Of a stretch of DNA of 64,000 nucleotides, positions 50,501 through 58,844 are shown piece after piece. Source of the stretch: Georgenia muralis (GTDB taxonomy: Bacteria; Actinomycetota; Actinomycetes; Actinomycetales; Actinomycetaceae). Position 1 is the first letter of the stretch; each line of letters begins with the position of its first letter. Made by a program: the position numbers and the translations under genes. The stretch is taken from positions 1,426,001-1,490,000 of the forward strand of contig NZ_RKRA01000001.1 in the NCBI RefSeq assembly GCF_003814705.1, given 5' to 3'. The notes under the pieces are model-generated. The model was not told where the DNA came from and did not search any database. It saw nothing but the letters and a program-made list of their open reading frames with translations.

Positions 50501-52588
50501 ATGCCCCACGACCCGCAGCCCCTGACCATCGCCGAGAAGGAGGTGCCCGTCGTCACGGCCAACACCGTCGTCGTCGGCACCGGCTCGGCCGGCTTCTGCG
50601 CCGCCGACCGGCTGGTCGACTTCGGCCAGGACGACGTCGTCATGGTGGTCGACAAGGTCGGCGCCGGGGCGAGCCGCAACGCCGGCTCGGACAAGCAGAC
50701 CTACTACAAGCTCACGCTCTCCGGCTCCGACCCCGACTCGGTCCACGAGATGGCCCGGACCCTCTTCTCCGGCGGGGCGATGGACGGCGACAACGCGCTC
50801 GCCGAGGCGGCCCTGTCCGCGCGGGCGTTCCTGCACCTGTGCGACCTCGGTGTCCCGTTCCCGCAGAACCGGTACGGGGAGTTCATCGGCTACAAGACGG
50901 ACCACGACCCCCGGCGTCGCGCCACCTCCGTGGGTCCGTACACGTCGCGGTCGATGGTCACCCAGCTCGAGGAGAAGGTGAACCGGGACGGCACGCGCAT
51001 CTTCGACGACTGCCGCATCGTCGACCTCATCACCGCCGGCGGCGCCGTCGTCGGCCTGCTCGTCCTGCGCCTGGACGTCCCCTTCGACGGTGCCGAGAGC
51101 CCGTTCATGCTCTTCCGCTGCACCAACGTCGTCTACGCCACCGGCGGCCCGGCGGGGCTGTACGCCACCCGGGTCTTCCCCAACGGCCAGTGGGGCGCCT
51201 CGGGGGCGGCCTACCGGGCGGGCGTGCGCGGCAAGAACGTCACGGAGTGGCAGTTCGGCCTCGCCTCGACCCGGCCGCGGTGGAACGTCTCGGGCACGTA
51301 CATGCAGGTGCTGCCCCGGTTCGTCTCCACCGACGCCGACGGCGGCGACGAGCGCGAGTTCCTCTCCGAGGCCATCCCCGACTACGGCCGCCAGCTGTCG
51401 CTGATCTTCCTCAAGGGCTACCAGTGGCCCTTCGACGTCCGCAAGGCGCTGGACGGCTCGTCGCTCATCGACCTCCTCGTCTACCGCGAGACCGTCCTGC
51501 GCGGGCGCCGCGTGTTCCTCGACTTCCGGTCCAACCCGGTCCGGCCCGAGCTGGACGCAGGGGAGCTCAGCCCCGAGGCGCACGCCTACCTCGAGCGGGC
51601 CGGCGTCCTCTTCGGCACGCCGATCGAGCGGCTGCAGCACATGAACCGCCCGGCCTACGACTTCTACCTCAACAAGAACCCGTACGTGGACCTCGAGAAG
51701 GAGATGCTCGAGATCGACGTGTGCGCCCAGCACAACAACGGCGGCCTCGTCGTCGACACGTGGTGGCAGTCCAACCTCACCGGGTTCTTCCCGGTGGGGG
51801 AGGCCGGCGGCGCCCACGGCGTCTACCGTCCGGGCGGTGCCGCGCTCAACAGCGGCCAGGTGGGCGCCACGCGGGCGGCGGAGTTCATCGCCGCCCGCCG
51901 CACGGACGCACCCGTGGACGACGCGGCCTTCGCCGCCGCGGCCGAGCCGGTGCTCGCCGGAGCCGTCGAGCTGGCCGCCGCCGCGACCGCCCGGTTCGCC
52001 GGCGGCGAGGAGGACAACACCGGTGACCTCCTGCGCGAGGTCGGGGAGCTCATGAGCGCCAAGGCCGGACCGGTGCGCTCGGCGCAGTCGATCCACGAGG
52101 CGCTCGTCCAGGTCCAGCGCTGGCTCGCCGACTACGAGCGGTTCGTCAGCGCCGACGGCGGGTCGCGCCGGGCCGTCAACCGCACCTTCCTCGTCCGCGA
52201 CATCCTCACCACCGCCTACGTCTACCTCTCGGCGATGGCCGACTACGTCGGCCACGGCGGGCGGTCGCGCGGGTCGGTGCTCTACACCGACCCCGAGGGC
52301 TCGCTGCCGCTGGCCGGGTTCGGTGCCGACGCCGAGCGGGAGCTGGACCTGCCCGAGCTGTTCCGCTTCAGCCTCGACGGCGGGGCGCTCGACGGGGAGA
52401 TTCAGGAGACCTGGTGGACGCCGCCGCCCGGCGAGGCGGACGGCGGGACTCCTGGCGCGCACGAGGACGGCGTCGACGGCGCGGGCCAGGTCGGGTTCGA
52501 GTGGCGACCCGTGCGCCCGATCCCCGAGGACGACGACTTCTTCGAGAACGTCTGGCGGGAGTTCCGCGAGCACCGCAACATCTACTGA
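50501..52588 (+). CDS. FAD-dependent oxidoreductase (fumarate reductase flavoprotein-like)
   Basis: A protein of 695 residues of the FAD_binding_2 family. NTVVVGTGSAGFCAADRL is the FAD motif, VYATGG the middle segment, and GFFPVGEAGGAHGVYRPGGAALNSGQVGA the C-terminal FAD-binding block. The C-terminal about 200 residues are a helical succinate-dehydrogenase-like domain and a charged tail. Its role is not known; with an SDR and an esterase-like gene, oxidation or dehydration of a sugar-derived acid is plausible. ATG 50501 follows GGAGGACC. Confidence 0.88.
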   Translation: MPHDPQPLTIAEKEVPVVTANTVVVGTGSAGFCAADRLVDFGQDDVVMVVDKVGAGASRNAGSDKQTYYKLTLSGSDPDSVHEMARTLFSGGAMDGDNALAEAALSARAFLHLCDLGVPFPQNRYGEFIGYKTDHDPRRRATSVGPYTSRSMVTQLEEKVNRDGTRIFDDCRIVDLITAGGAVVGLLVLRLDVPFDGAESPFMLFRCTNVVYATGGPAGLYATRVFPNGQWGASGAAYRAGVRGKNVTEWQFGLASTRPRWNVSGTYMQVLPRFVSTDADGGDEREFLSEAIPDYGRQLSLIFLKGYQWPFDVRKALDGSSLIDLLVYRETVLRGRRVFLDFRSNPVRPELDAGELSPEAHAYLERAGVLFGTPIERLQHMNRPAYDFYLNKNPYVDLEKEMLEIDVCAQHNNGGLVVDTWWQSNLTGFFPVGEAGGAHGVYRPGGAALNSGQVGATRAAEFIAARRTDAPVDDAAFAAAAEPVLAGAVELAAAATARFAGGEEDNTGDLLREVGELMSAKAGPVRSAQSIHEALVQVQRWLADYERFVSADGGSRRAVNRTFLVRDILTTAYVYLSAMADYVGHGGRSRGSVLYTDPEGSLPLAGFGADAERELDLPELFRFSLDGGALDGEIQETWWTPPPGEADGGTPGAHEDGVDGAGQVGFEWRPVRPIPEDDDFFENVWREFREHRNIY

Positions 52589-52603
52589 CGCCGGAGGGTC
52601 CCG

Positions 52604-53630
52604 ATGACTGCCGACTCCCCGGGCCGGTGTGCGGCTGGTCCTACGCACCTCGGCCACCGTCCTCGAGCTGGACGTCCGCGCCACCCGGACCCGGTTCACC
52701 GGGCGGCCGGTGGCCGACGCGGGCCGCTACGAGGCCGTCGTGGACGGCGCCGTCGTCGCCTCCGGCACCGCCGAGGCCCACGGGGTCGTCGAGCTCGACC
52801 CGGTGACCGGCCTCGGCAGCCGCCGGCCGGGCCCGGTGGCCACGGTGCGCCTCGGACCGCTGCCCACCGGCGAGAAGGACGTCGAGGTCTGGCTCCCGTA
52901 CGGGGAGATCACCGTGCTCGTCGCGCTGCGCGCCGACGCCCCGGTCGCCGCGGCCTCCGAGCAAACGCACCCGCGGTGGGTCCACCACGGGAGCTCGATC
53001 AGCCACGGCGCCTCGGCCACCGCACCCACGGGCACCTGGCCGGTCGTGGCCGCCCGGGCGGCGGGTCTGGACCTGGTCAACCTGGGCCTGTCCGGCAACG
53101 CGCTGCTCGACCCCTTCACCGCCCGCGCGATCCGGGACCAGCCCGCCGACGTCATCACCCTCAAGCTCGGCATCAACGTCGCCAACCACGACGGTTTCCG
53201 GCGCCGCACCTTCGCCCCGGCGGTGGACGGCTTCCTCGACACCGTTCGGGAGGGCCACCCGGACACCCCCGTCGTCGTCATCTCGCCGATCCTGTGCCCG
53301 ATGGTCGAGGACCGGCCCGGCCCGACGTCGATCGAACCGGACTCCCCGGGCGACGCCCCGTCCTTCCGGACCGCCGGCAGGCCCGAGGAGGTCGCGGAGG
53401 GCAAGCTGAGCCTGGCCGTGATGCGGGAGGTCCTCGCCGCCGTCGTCGCCCGGCGCCGCGCGGCCGGCGACGAGGCGCTGACCTACCTCGACGGCCGGGA
53501 GCTGTTCGGCGAGGCGGAGTGGGACCGGATGCCCATGCCCGACCTGCTCCACCCCCACGACGCCGGGCACCGGCACATGGGGGAGCGGTTCGCCGCTCTG
53601 CTGCCGGGGCTCGCCGGGCTGCGCCGCTAG
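52604..53630 (+). CDS. SGNH/GDSL hydrolase (possible 5' frameshift)
   Basis: The conserved frame runs from GTG 52629 (333 residues) and has an N-terminal beta-sandwich and an SGNH core: HGSSISHG (nucleophile Ser), LGLSGNALLDP, LKLGINVAN and DLLHPHDAGH (Asp/His). A deacetylase or carbohydrate esterase role is likely. However, the well-placed ribosome site GGAGGG and ATG 52604 lie in a different frame. Removing one base near 52628 would join MTADSPGR to VRLVLRTSA. Either the true start is the weakly supported GTG 52629 or there is a one-base frameshift or sequence error. The stop shares CTAG with the lacI stop on the other strand. Confidence 0.82.
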
Positions 53631-54640
53631 CGCGCCGGCGTCGACTCGCGCACGACGACCTCGCCCGCGAGGTGGACCTCGCGCGGCTCGCCCGGCCCCA
53701 GGGCCAGCTCGGTGGCCAGCACGCCGGCCTCCACGAGCGGGACCCGCACCGTGGTCAGCGCCGGGGTGATGTCGCGCAGGGTGGAGATGTCGTCGAACCC
53801 CGCCACGGCGACGTCGTCCGGCACGGAGACACCGGCGTCCCGGGCCGCGGCCATCGCACCGACCGCCATGACGTCGTTGACGGCGAAGACCACCTCGGGG
53901 CCCGCGTCGCGCCGGAGCAGCTCGGCCATGCCCTCGTACCCGCCGTCGCGGGTGAAGCCGGAGTGGACGACCGCGCCGTCCGCCAGGGGCGCGCCGAGCT
54001 CGTCGAGCGCCTCACGGAAGCCGCTGAGCCGGTCCCGGGAGGTGAGGTGGTCCACCGGGCCGGCGACGACGGCGAAGCGGCGGTAGCCGATCCCGTGCAG
54101 GTGCCGGGCGAGGTCGGCGGCCCCCTCGCGGTTGTCCACCACCACGGTGCTCATGCCCTCGAGCGGCTGGCTGACGAGCGCCACCGAGCCGCCGGCGGCC
54201 TGGAACCCCTCGAGCGCCGCGCGCAGCGCCGCGGTGCCCTCGGGGTCGTCGCGCCGGCCACCGGTGACCACGATGGCGCGGACACGCTGGCGGCGCAGGA
54301 GCTCGACGAAGCTCACCTCGCGGGCAGGGTCGTGCTCGGTGGAGGTGAGGACCACCGACAGGCCAGCGGCCTCGGCCGCCCGGGTCACCCCGGCGGCGAT
54401 CGCGGAGAAGTAGGGGTCGGCGATGTCGTGGACGATGAGCCCGAGGGAGGTGGTGCGCCCCCGGGCCATCGCCTGGGCGTTGGCGTCGGGGGAGTAGTGC
54501 AGCCGGGCCGCGGCGGCGAGGACCCGCTCGCGCAGCGCCGGTCCCACCGTCCGGTTGGTGCTGCCGTTGATCGCGCGCGACGCCGTCGCGAGGGACACGC
54601 CGGCCTCCCGGGCGACGTCGCTGAGGGTCGTGGTGCGCAC
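53627..54640 (-). CDS. LacI-family transcriptional regulator
   Basis: A protein of 337 residues. The helix-turn-helix TTLSDVAREAGVSLATASRAING is at the very N-terminus when GTG 54640 is used, as expected for LacI proteins; the longer frame to 54664 would extend into the operator. The C-terminal part is a periplasmic-binding-protein-like sugar sensor. The candidate operators are at 49566, 54649 and 59255. The leaderless -10 TACCCT lies six bases before the start, and the autoregulatory operator overlaps it. Tail-to-tail with the SGNH gene. Confidence 0.92.
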   Translation of the reverse strand: MRTTTLSDVAREAGVSLATASRAINGSTNRTVGPALRERVLAAAARLHYSPDANAQAMARGRTTSLGLIVHDIADPYFSAIAAGVTRAAEAAGLSVVLTSTEHDPAREVSFVELLRRQRVRAIVVTGGRRDDPEGTAALRAALEGFQAAGGSVALVSQPLEGMSTVVVDNREGAADLARHLHGIGYRRFAVVAGPVDHLTSRDRLSGFREALDELGAPLADGAVVHSGFTRDGGYEGMAELLRRDAGPEVVFAVNDVMAVGAMAAARDAGVSVPDDVAVAGFDDISTLRDITPALTTVRVPLVEAGVLATELALGPGEPREVHLAGEVVVRESTPAR

Positions 54641-54646
54641 CTGCTC

Positions 54647-54652
54647 AGGGTA
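54647..54652 (-). promoter_or_regulatory. -10 element of lacI
   Basis: TACCCT six bases before GTG 54640, with no Shine-Dalgarno sequence. Confidence 0.6.
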
Positions 54653-54662
54653 AAGGCTTTCC
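54649..54662. promoter_or_regulatory. LacI-type operator at the lacI promoter (autoregulation)
   Basis: GGTAAAGGCTTTCC; its reverse complement GGAAAGCCTTTACC matches the 49566 operator at 11 of 14 positions. It overlaps the -10 element, so binding should repress lacI. Confidence 0.6.
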
Positions 54663-54753
54663 ACCGTGCCGCGGCGGTCTTCGCCACTCGATAGTGTGGC
54701 CGCTGCCGAGGTGCGGCGGCTGCCGGGGCCGGACCCGAGGACCAGGAGGCACG

Positions 54754-55530
54754 ATGAGCCAGGCCGGGGGATCTCCCGTCGAGGCGGTCGACCGCGCCCT
54801 GCTCGCCCTCCAGGCCCTCGCCGACGCCGGCCCCCGCGGGCTGGTCCTCGCCGACCTCGCCGCGTCGCTGGGGCTGAACAAGACCACCACGCACCGGGCC
54901 CTCGCCGCCCTGAAGTTCCGCGACTTCGTCATTCAGGACGCCGTGAGCGGCCGGTACGTCCTGGGCCCCGGGGCCACCCGGCTGGGCGAGTCCTTCTACG
55001 CCGACGAGAACCTGCCCGCGCTCCTGCACCCGGCCCTCGTGGCCCTCGTGGCCGAGGTCGACGAGCTGGTCCACCTCGGCGTCCTCGCCGGGACGCAGGT
55101 CGTCTACCTCGACAAGGTCGAGCCGGAGCGGGCGGTGCGCGTCTGGTCGGCGATCGGACGGCGGGTCCCGGCGGCGACGACGGCGTTGGGTAGGGCGCTG
55201 CTGGCCTACCGCGGCACCGACCGGCCGGTGCTCGAGGGGTACGTCCGCTCCCTCCCGGACCCCTCGCCGGCCGTGGCGGAGCGCGCCTGGGCCGCGCTCG
55301 AGGAGGCCCGGGCCGGAGGGTTCGCCCGCGAGAGCGAGGAGAACGAGCCGGGCATCAGCTGCCTCGCGGTGCCGCTCCTGCGCCTGGGGGCCGCCGTGGC
55401 CGCCGTGAGCGTGACCGCCCCGGCCGAGCGCATGACCGAGGACCGCGTCGCCGCCCTGCGCGGGACGATCTCCCGCGTCCTGCCGCCCCTGCTGCCCGAG
55501 GGCTTCACGCTCCCCGAGCCGGCCCGCTGA
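54754..55530 (+). CDS. IclR-family transcriptional regulator (KdgR-like)
   Basis: A protein of 258 residues. The winged-helix domain contains VLADLAASLGLNKTTTHRALAAL (about 32-54); the effector domain contains LGVLAGTQVVYLDKVEP and ISCLAVPLL. Next to KDPG aldolase and KDG kinase, it is probably a KdgR-type regulator that senses a 2-keto-3-deoxy sugar acid. ATG 54754 has AGGAGG upstream. Divergent from lacI. Confidence 0.92.
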   Translation: MSQAGGSPVEAVDRALLALQALADAGPRGLVLADLAASLGLNKTTTHRALAALKFRDFVIQDAVSGRYVLGPGATRLGESFYADENLPALLHPALVALVAEVDELVHLGVLAGTQVVYLDKVEPERAVRVWSAIGRRVPAATTALGRALLAYRGTDRPVLEGYVRSLPDPSPAVAERAWAALEEARAGGFARESEENEPGISCLAVPLLRLGAAVAAVSVTAPAERMTEDRVAALRGTISRVLPPLLPEGFTLPEPAR

Positions 55531-55634
55531 CCCACGAGGTCCGACCGGCCGACGGTGCCCGGCGCCGGGCGCCCGCGATCCCTGGACCGGGGCGGTTGCG
55601 GCGGCGATGACGACGTGGCAGAGTGCGTTACACC

Positions 55635-55669
55635 TACCGTTATGCACGTTCCCCTGAGTGAAACGGAAC
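55635..55669 (+). promoter_or_regulatory. candidate promoter and IclR operator before eda
   Basis: TACCGT (55635-55640) is a -10-like hexamer. GTTCC (55648-55652) and GGAAC (55665-55669) form an inverted repeat just downstream, positioned as a roadblock or start-site operator. An IclR family role is inferred from the next gene. Confidence 0.4.
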
Positions 55670-55674
55670 CTTCC

Positions 55675-56301
55675 ATGGATGTCCTCCAGGCCCTCACCGA
55701 CGCCCGCCTGGTTCCCGTCGTCGTCCTCGACGACGCCGCCGACGCGGACCCGCTGGCCGCCGCCCTCGTCGCCGGCGGCCTGCCGGTCGCCGAGGTCACC
55801 TTCCGCACCTCCGCCGCCGAGGACGCCATCCGGGCCATGTCGGCCCGCGGTGACATCCTCGTCGGCGCCGGCACCGTGCTCACCGCCGAGCAGGTGGACC
55901 GCGCCGTCGACGCCGGGGCCTCCTACGTCGTCTCGCCCGGCCTGAGCCGGGCCGTCGCCGAGCGCTGCCGCGAGCGCGGCGTGCTCCCGCTGCCGGGCGC
56001 CGTGACCGCCACCGAGATTCAGGCCGCCCTCGAGCTCGGGCTCGACACGGTCAAGTTCTTCCCCGCCGGCACCTCCGGCGGCGCCCCCGCCATCAAGGCC
56101 CTCGCCGCGCCGTTCGGCGGTGTGCGCTTCGTGCCCACCGGCGGGATCGGGCCGAAGAACCTGCGCGAGTACCTCGACATCCCGGCCGTGGCCGCCGTCG
56201 GTGGGTCGTGGATGGTGCCGAAGAACCTCGTCGCCGCCGGCGACTTCGCCGAGGTGACCCGCCTGACCACCGACGCCGTCGCGCTCGCCGCCGGCGCCTG
56301 A
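55675..56301 (+). CDS. eda: 2-dehydro-3-deoxy-phosphogluconate (KDPG) aldolase
   Basis: A protein of 208 residues, the class I aldolase that splits KDPG (or KDPGal) to pyruvate and glyceraldehyde-3-phosphate. VAEVTFRT (Glu40), VGAGTVL, the Schiff-base Lys127 in TVKFFPA and GGIGPKNL are conserved. ATG 55675 is preferred; ATG 55642 in frame is a possible longer start. The kinase follows after 13 bases. Confidence 0.93.
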   Translation: MDVLQALTDARLVPVVVLDDAADADPLAAALVAGGLPVAEVTFRTSAAEDAIRAMSARGDILVGAGTVLTAEQVDRAVDAGASYVVSPGLSRAVAERCRERGVLPLPGAVTATEIQAALELGLDTVKFFPAGTSGGAPAIKALAAPFGGVRFVPTGGIGPKNLREYLDIPAVAAVGGSWMVPKNLVAAGDFAEVTRLTTDAVALAAGA

Positions 56302-56314
56302 GAGAGGACGAGAC

Positions 56315-57418
56315 ATGAGTGACCTGACGATCCGCCCCGCCGAGGAGTGCCAGTACGACGTCGTCTCCCTGGGCGAGGTCATGCTCCGCCTGGACCCGGG
56401 CGAGGGCCGCATCCGCACCGCCCGGAACTTCCGCGCCTGGGAGGGGGGCGGCGAGTACAACGTCGCGCGCGGCCTGCGCCGGTGCTTCGGTCTGCGTGGC
56501 GCCATCGTGACGGCACTGGCCGACAACGAGATCGGCCGCCTGGTCGAGGACCTCATCCTCACCGGCGGCCTCGACACCCGCTTCATCAGCTGGGTGCCGT
56601 ACGACGGCATCGGCCGCGGCGTGCGCAACGGCCTGAACTTCACCGAGCGCGGCTTCGGGGTCCGCGGCGCCGTGGGCGTCTCCGACCGCGGCCTCACCGC
56701 CGCGTCGCAGCTCGCCCCCGGCGACGTCGACTGGGACCACCTCTTCGGCGAGCTCGGGGTCCGGTGGCTGCACACCGGCGGGATCTACGCCGCACTGTCG
56801 GAGACGTCGGCCGAGACGGTCATCGCGGCCGTCACCGCCGCCAAGCGGCACGGCACGGTCGTCTCCTACGACCTCAACTACCGGCCCAGCCTGTGGAAGG
56901 CGATCGGCGGGCAGGACAAGGCGCGCGAGGTCAACCGCGAGATCGCCAAGCACATCGACGTCATGATCGGCAACGAGGAGGACTTCACCGCCTCCCTCGG
57001 CTTCGAGGTCGAGGGTGTGGACGAGAACCTCTCCGAGCTCGAGGTCGACAAGTTCGCCGCCATGATCGACAAGGTCGCGGCGGAGTACGAGAACTTCAAG
57101 GTCATCGCGACGACGATGCGCACCGTCCGCAGCGCCACCGTCAACGACTGGGGTGCCCTCGCCTGGTCGCGGGCGACCGGCACCGTCCAGGCCACCCACC
57201 GGCCCGGGCTGGAGATCCTCGACCGGGTCGGCGGCGGGGACTCCTTCGCCTCCGGGCTCATCTACGGCCTCCTCGAGGGTGAGCCCCTCCAGACGGCGGT
57301 GGAGTACGGGGCCGCGCACGGGGCGCTGGCGATGACCACCCCGGGCGACACGACCATGGCCAGCAAGGCCGAGGTGCTCAAGCTCGCCGGTGGTGGCGGG
57401 GCCCGCGTCGACCGCTGA
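56315..57418 (+). CDS. kdgK: PfkB-family 2-dehydro-3-deoxygluconokinase
   Basis: A protein of 367 residues of the ribokinase/PfkB family that phosphorylates 2-keto-3-deoxygluconate to KDPG for the aldolase encoded just upstream. ARNFRAWEGGGEYNVARGLRR is the substrate region; DRVGGGDSFASGLIYG with catalytic Asp309 is the PfkB signature. ATG 56315 follows GAGGAC. Downstream a 13-bp hairpin at 57447-57476 ends the unit. Confidence 0.92.
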   Translation: MSDLTIRPAEECQYDVVSLGEVMLRLDPGEGRIRTARNFRAWEGGGEYNVARGLRRCFGLRGAIVTALADNEIGRLVEDLILTGGLDTRFISWVPYDGIGRGVRNGLNFTERGFGVRGAVGVSDRGLTAASQLAPGDVDWDHLFGELGVRWLHTGGIYAALSETSAETVIAAVTAAKRHGTVVSYDLNYRPSLWKAIGGQDKAREVNREIAKHIDVMIGNEEDFTASLGFEVEGVDENLSELEVDKFAAMIDKVAAEYENFKVIATTMRTVRSATVNDWGALAWSRATGTVQATHRPGLEILDRVGGGDSFASGLIYGLLEGEPLQTAVEYGAAHGALAMTTPGDTTMASKAEVLKLAGGGGARVDR

Positions 57419-57446
57419 GGATCGGGTCGCACGACGACCGGCCGGG

Positions 57447-57476
57447 GGCCGGCCGACCCGCCGGGGTCGGCCGGCC
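57447..57476 (+). terminator. terminator after kdgK
   Basis: GGCCGGCCGACCC / GGGTCGGCCGGCC, a perfect 13-bp stem with a four-base loop; no T-run. Confidence 0.7.
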
Positions 57477-57527
57477 TCGCGCTGTCCGGGCGGAACCACG
57501 GGGGCCAGGCGTCGTCACTACCTTGCT

Positions 57528-57557
57528 CCAACTGGTGAAGCATGCTTCACTGGTTGG
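57528..57557. promoter_or_regulatory. 30-bp palindrome upstream of terC
   Basis: CCAACTGGTGAAGCA followed by TGCTTCACTGGTTGG. The inner GTGAAGCATGCTTCAC is perfectly palindromic. It lies just downstream of a TACCTT -10-like hexamer (57519-57524) and before the riboswitch; a repressor operator is likely, with the winged-helix protein at 58845 as one candidate. Confidence 0.6.
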
Positions 57558-57559
57558 GT

Positions 57560-57657
57560 AGGTGGAGGGGAGTATCCCCAGGCATCCCGTCGTCATGACG
57601 ACCCGGTCCAGGGTCCGGCGGATGCGGCCCGAGACGGGCTGGGAGAGACCTCCGGTC
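57560..57657 (+). ncRNA. yybP-ykoY (Mn2+) riboswitch in the terC leader
   Basis: GGGGAGTA (57567-57574), a CCCGTCGTCA / GACGAC hairpin and GAGACCTCC (57645-57653) follow the order and conserved loops of the yybP-ykoY Mn2+ riboswitch, known to precede TerC-family genes. P1 pairs GGAGG (57664 region counterpart at 57564-57568) with CCTCC (57649-57653). The same CCTCCGGTC (57649-57657) is also complementary to GACTGGAGG (57662-57670), which contains the ribosome site. Ligand binding, by locking P1, should free the ribosome site: an ON switch. Confidence 0.75.
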
Positions 57658-57682
57658 GGACGACTGGAGGGGATTTTCGTTG
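57658..57682 (+). promoter_or_regulatory. ribosome site and anti-ribosome-site hairpin of terC
   Basis: GGAGG (57666-57670) with TTG start at 57680. CCTCCGGTC/GACTGGAGG forms a nine-pair stem (one G-T pair) with a GGAC loop, which would sequester the ribosome site when P1 is open. Confidence 0.6.
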
Positions 57683-58744
57683 AACGTCTCGGTATGGGTG
57701 TGGTTGGCCGTCATCGGCTTCATCGTCGTGATGCTCGCCCTCGACCTCTTCGCGCACCGCAGGGCCCACGTGATCGCGGTGCGCGAGGCGGCGGTGTGGT
57801 CCGGTGTCTGGGTAGGGCTCGGGGTGGGCTTCGGTGTGCTGGTCTGGGCGGTGTACGGGGCGGAACCCGGCCAGCAGTACTTCGCGGGGTACCTGATCGA
57901 GAAGTCGCTCGCCGTGGACAACGTCTTCGTCTGGGCGATCATCTTCAGCTTCTTCGCCGTCCCGCGGGAGTACCAGCACCGGGTCCTGTTCCTCGGCGTG
58001 CTCGGCGCACTGGTGTTCCGGGGCGTGTTCATCGCCGCGGGGGCCGCTCTCATGGAGAGCTTCTCCTGGGTGCTCTACGTCTTCGCCGCGTTCCTCCTCT
58101 GGACGGGCTACCGGATGATCCGCTCCCGTGACGAGCACCTCGATCCCGAGCGGTCCGTGGTGCTCCGGCTGTTCCGCCGCTACGTGCCGATGGCCGACGC
58201 CTACTACGGCCAGCGTCTGGTGGTCCGTCAGGGCGGGGTCCTGGTGGCCACCCCGCTGCTGGCCGTCCTCGTGCTGGTGGAGGTCACCGACATCGTCTTC
58301 GCGGTGGACTCGATCCCCGCGATCTTCGCGGTGACGGACGACGTCTTCCTGGTGTTCACCGCCAACGCCTTCGCGGTCCTGGGACTGCGGGCGATGTACT
58401 TCCTGCTCGCGGACCTCATGCACCGCTTCGTCTACCTCAAGATCGGGCTGGCTCTGGTCCTGATCTGGGTGGGGATCAAGATGCTGCTCAAGATCGACCT
58501 GTTCTACGTCCCCACCGCGTTCTCCCTGGCCGTGGTGGCGACCATCATCGGTGTCTCGGTCGTGGCCAGCCTGCGCGCCACCCGCGGCCAGGGACGCCGG
58601 GCGCTCCCCACCTCCGACGTCGCCCCCTTCCGGGTCGCCACGGCCGACGAGCTCGCGCTCGTCGAGCCGCTCACGCCGCGTCGCCGCGCGCGTGGCCGTG
58701 TGCAGGAGAACGCGACGAGTGCCGACCGAGGGACGGGCCGGTGA
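57680..58744 (+). CDS. terC: TerC-family membrane protein (probable Mn exporter)
   Basis: A protein of 354 residues with about nine hydrophobic segments and a cytoplasmic C-terminal tail. LIEKSLAVDNVFVWAIIFSFF and LVEVTDIVFAVDSIPAIFAVT carry the conserved acidic metal-binding residues of the TerC/Alx family. Family members export Mn2+ or help metalate secreted proteins. The start is TTG 57680. Control by the riboswitch agrees with a manganese role. Confidence 0.92.
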   Translation: MNVSVWVWLAVIGFIVVMLALDLFAHRRAHVIAVREAAVWSGVWVGLGVGFGVLVWAVYGAEPGQQYFAGYLIEKSLAVDNVFVWAIIFSFFAVPREYQHRVLFLGVLGALVFRGVFIAAGAALMESFSWVLYVFAAFLLWTGYRMIRSRDEHLDPERSVVLRLFRRYVPMADAYYGQRLVVRQGGVLVATPLLAVLVLVEVTDIVFAVDSIPAIFAVTDDVFLVFTANAFAVLGLRAMYFLLADLMHRFVYLKIGLALVLIWVGIKMLLKIDLFYVPTAFSLAVVATIIGVSVVASLRATRGQGRRALPTSDVAPFRVATADELALVEPLTPRRRARGRVQENATSADRGTGR

Positions 58745-58844
58745 GGCCGCGCCCGACGGCGCATCTCCAGAACCCGCCGGCCGGGCCCGGGCCATCATGG
58801 TCACGGACGGGTCGCGCTGCCGGGACGAGCGAGGAAGGGATCTC

